Made by a program: the position numbers and the translations under genes
Part shown: piece after piece, positions 4,925-7,343 of the stretch
How the letters are laid out: each line of letters begins with the position of its first letter
Numbering within the stretch: the first letter of the stretch is position 1
Notes under the pieces: generated by a model
Databases searched by the model: none
Seen by the model: the letters and a program-made list of their open reading frames with translations, nothing else
What the model was told of the DNA's origin: nothing
NCBI GenBank assembly: GCA_945965245.1
Contig: CAMFNC010000003.1
Span: 1 to 7,343, forward strand
Reading direction: 5' to 3'
From: an uncultured Porphyromonas sp.
GTDB lineage: Bacteria > Bacteroidota > Bacteroidia > Bacteroidales > Porphyromonadaceae
Length of the DNA: 7,343 bases

Positions 4925-7343
4925 TTATTTGCTTTCGAGCATCGCACAGCAGGCATAAGTGGGTATCAGGTTTCGGTCGCCGTAACCATTGTCCACACGA
5001 GCCACATTAATCCAGAATTTATTTTCGAGCAGATACTCCAAGGGGAATGCGGCTTTGCTGCGCGGATAGCTGTGCTTCCACTCATCAGCAGCCACTTCGT
5101 ATTGCGGGTGCGGAGCATTTTTGAGCACATTGTCTTCCTTATCGGCTTCGCCTTCGCGCACTTCGCGAATTTCATCCCAAATTTTGAGCATCACAGCACA
5201 GAATCGATCCAACTCGGCCTTACTTTCGCTTTCGGTGGGTTCAATCATCAGTGTACCGTGAACCGGAAAACTGAGTGTGGGAGCATGATAACCATAGTCC
5301 ATCAAGCGCTTAGCCACATCGTTTTCGTCAATACCGGAAGTTTCTTTCAGACGGCGACAATCCAAAATCAATTCATGACCCACACGTCCAGTGGCACCGG
5401 TATATACAATGCCGTAAGTATCCTTGAACTTAGACATCATGTAATTGGCATTCAGAATAGCCGCCTCAGTGGACTTGCGCAATCCTTCTGCACCCAGCAA
5501 GCGGATATAGATATAACTGATTACATCCACACCGGCACTTCCATAAGGCGAAGCAGAAACTACATTATGCACATCGGGCAGATTTTCATCCCAATTGCGG
5601 TGTGTGGGCATATAAGGTTCAAGTTCCTTGGTCATGCAAATGGGACCGCTACCGGGGCCGCCACCGCCATGAGGAATAGCGAAGGTCTTGTGCAAGTTGA
5701 GGTGACAAACGTCTGCACCGATAAAACCGGGATTGGTAATGCCCACCTGAGCATTCATGTTGGCGCCGTCCATATAGACCTTACCGCCGCAATCATGGAT
5801 ACGCTTGCAGAGATCCACAATGTTGGTTTCGAATATACCATGCGTGCTGGGGTAAGTAATCATCATGGCAGCAATCTGATCTTTGTATTGCTCGGTTTTG
5901 GTCATGAAATCGTTCAAGTCCACGTTACCGTTTGCATCACAATCCACAATTACCAACTCATAGCCGCACTGTGCAGCACTTGCCGGATTGGTACCGTGAG
6001 CGGAAGCCGGCAGAATTACCTTTGTGCGGCCGGTATTTCCCTTGGCATCATGATAAGCACGGATGGTGCGCAAACCGGCATATTCACCGGCAGCACCGGA
6101 ATTGGGCTGCAATGATACGGCAGGCAGACCGGTGATAACACCCAGATACTGCATCAGATTTTCCAACATTTCCATAGAGCCTTGCACCTGATCTTTCGGC
6201 GCATAGGGATGCACATTGCAAAATGCGGGATTGCTCAGAGGTATAACCTCGGAGGCTGCATTCAACTTCATGGTACAACTACCCAACGAAATCATGGAGT
6301 GAGCCAAAGACACATCCTTGCGTTCCAAACGTTTCATGTAACGCATCATCTCGGTTTCGGTATGGTAACTGTGGAATACCTTGCTTTCAAGAAATTCGCT
6401 CTTACGAACGAACTTGGCATCCACTGCCATGCGATTTTCGTCTATGGAGTCGTTCCAAGAAGCCTCCTTACCCAATACAGAAGCAAAGATGTAGAAAATC
6501 ACACCGAGGTCGCTGGGCTGAGAGGTTTCGTCCAAACTCATCATCACATGGCCACAAGGTGTATAGAAGAAGTTTACCCGACACTCTTCGGCCGTGCGAC
6601 GCAAATCTTCGATTTTCACGCCGGCAGGGATCTCCACAAAGAGCGTATCGAAGAAGTTTTTATATCGGATACCGAAGCCCAACTTCTGCAACCCCTCTGC
6701 CACAGTTACAGCATAGGCATGAATGCGATGAGCAATGTTTTTCAGTCCTTCTGGGCCGTGATATGCGGCATAGAAGCTACTCATAGAGGCCAACAATGCC
6801 TGTGCCGTACAGATATTGGAGGTAGCACGCTCACGCTTAATGTGCTGTTCGCGGGTTTGCAGAGCCAAGCGATAAGCCGGATGACCGTAAGCATCCTTAG
6901 ACATACCGATGATACGACCGGGAATGGTTCGTTTGTATTCTATGCGGCAGCTCATATAACCGGCAGAAGGACCGCCAAAATACATCGGCGTACCGAAGCG
7001 CTGAGCCGTACCGAATACAACATCGGCACCCCATTCGCCCGGAGGTGTGAGCAGCACCAGACTCATCAGGTCGGCAGCCACAGCCACTTTCACATCGGCA
7101 GTGTGAGCTTTCTCCACCAGAGCGGCATAGTCTTGCACTTCACCATTGGCATTCGGATATTGCAAAATAACGCCGAATACATCATCGGTAAACTCAAAGT
7201 TATTGCAGTCTTCGACCACCACTTCAATTTCCTGAGGCAAAGCACGGGTGCGAATAACGTCTATCGTAGAAGCAAACACATGCTTATCCACCAGCACCCT
7301 ATTGGCACCGGCTTTAGCTTTGGCACGGCTGCGTTCGTTTTGG
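4925..7343 (-). CDS. gcvP: glycine dehydrogenase (decarboxylating), P protein of the glycine cleavage system (5' end outside window)
   Basis: This PLP enzyme decarboxylates glycine and passes the aminomethyl group to the lipoyl arm of GcvH. With GcvT and Lpd the system yields CO2, ammonia, NADH and 5,10-methylene-tetrahydrofolate. The window holds 805 residues. The frame is open through the right edge, and about 145 N-terminal residues of a ~950-residue protein should lie outside. The fragment includes the end of the N-terminal lobe (LQTREQHIKRERATSNICT near fragment residue 160) and the whole C-terminal lobe. That lobe has GSCTMKLN (from ~354), the glycine-rich NSGAAGEYAGL, SAHGTNPAS, YPSTHGIFE, and the PLP-binding lysine in NLHKTF (fragment residue 552, codon 5687-5689) before PHGGGGPGSGP. 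Both lobes in one chain mark the fused form, not the split GcvPA/GcvPB form. The tail after DRNLI is unusual in wording. The GTG at 7297 is internal, not the start. Confidence 0.98.
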   Translation of the reverse strand, partial: QNERSRAKAKAGANRVLVDKHVFASTIDVIRTRALPQEIEVVVEDCNNFEFTDDVFGVILQYPNANGEVQDYAALVEKAHTADVKVAVAADLMSLVLLTPPGEWGADVVFGTAQRFGTPMYFGGPSAGYMSCRIEYKRTIPGRIIGMSKDAYGHPAYRLALQTREQHIKRERATSNICTAQALLASMSSFYAAYHGPEGLKNIAHRIHAYAVTVAEGLQKLGFGIRYKNFFDTLFVEIPAGVKIEDLRRTAEECRVNFFYTPCGHVMMSLDETSQPSDLGVIFYIFASVLGKEASWNDSIDENRMAVDAKFVRKSEFLESKVFHSYHTETEMMRYMKRLERKDVSLAHSMISLGSCTMKLNAASEVIPLSNPAFCNVHPYAPKDQVQGSMEMLENLMQYLGVITGLPAVSLQPNSGAAGEYAGLRTIRAYHDAKGNTGRTKVILPASAHGTNPASAAQCGYELVIVDCDANGNVDLNDFMTKTEQYKDQIAAMMITYPSTHGIFETNIVDLCKRIHDCGGKVYMDGANMNAQVGITNPGFIGADVCHLNLHKTFAIPHGGGGPGSGPICMTKELEPYMPTHRNWDENLPDVHNVVSASPYGSAGVDVISYIYIRLLGAEGLRKSTEAAILNANYMMSKFKDTYGIVYTGATGRVGHELILDCRRLKETSGIDENDVAKRLMDYGYHAPTLSFPVHGTLMIEPTESESKAELDRFCAVMLKIWDEIREVREGEADKEDNVLKNAPHPQYEVAADEWKHSYPRSKAAFPLEYLLENKFWINVARVDNGYGDRNLIPTYACCAMLESK

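Noticed and set aside
4859..6115. A 418-codon + strand frame opposite gcvP.
   Set aside because: It is antisense to highly conserved GcvP sequence, begins inside the gcvP terminator and resembles no family.
7295..7297. GTG as the start of gcvP.
   Set aside because: The frame continues to the window edge with GcvP-like residues, and the GcvP N-terminal region is missing.

Overview
This window looks like a chromosomal housekeeping stretch from a member of the Bacteroidota, probably Bacteroidales; the genus cannot be fixed from the sequence. Four lines point there: a promoter of the Bacteroides type (TTTG, then TAnnTTTG) upstream of metK; a 430-residue MetK of the Bacteroides length and wording; a single-chain glycine decarboxylase GcvP; and ispD directly followed by recG. 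Base composition is roughly half G+C by eye and looks even across the genes. I see no insertion sequence, phage gene, CRISPR array, tRNA or rRNA.

Layout. Positions 2-43 hold the last codons of an unidentified upstream gene. ispD (46-750, MEP isoprenoid pathway) and recG (766-2877, replication-fork and recombination helicase) follow on the + strand with gaps of 2 and 15 bases, so they probably share a transcript. Then comes a 332-base gap, metK (3210-4502, S-adenosylmethionine synthetase) and its strong terminator. The - strand carries the last ~805 codons of gcvP (4925-7343, open at the right edge), convergent with metK. gcvP has its own strong terminator at 4863-4905. About 200 bases between the two terminator regions hold nothing I can assign.

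The most interesting part is the metK leader (2878-3209). A good promoter at 2913-2946 is followed about 25 bases later by an element that matches the SAM-II riboswitch class in its order of conserved blocks: a P1 stem CGTGG/CCACG, the block GATTTG, the block GCTTGCA just before the 3' side of P1, an A-rich linker, and GCTAAA. The 3' strand of its pseudoknot (AAAACTTG, 3019-3026) can instead pair perfectly with CAAGTTTT (3101-3108). That pairing encloses a second perfect 7-bp stem (3035-3041 with 3085-3091). It is mutually exclusive with both the aptamer and a terminator-like hairpin that runs into five Ts at 3105-3109. I read this as a SAM-sensing feedback switch on metK: SAM bound frees the terminator arm and lowers metK expression. 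A 6-bp helix that could hide the metK ribosome binding site offers a second, translational possibility.

Together, gcvP supplies one-carbon units (5,10-methylene-tetrahydrofolate) that can feed methionine synthesis, and metK converts methionine to SAM. The two are convergent and not an operon. ispD and recG are unrelated in function. No undescribed multi-gene system is visible; the riboswitch and its apparent expression platform are the main discovery candidates.
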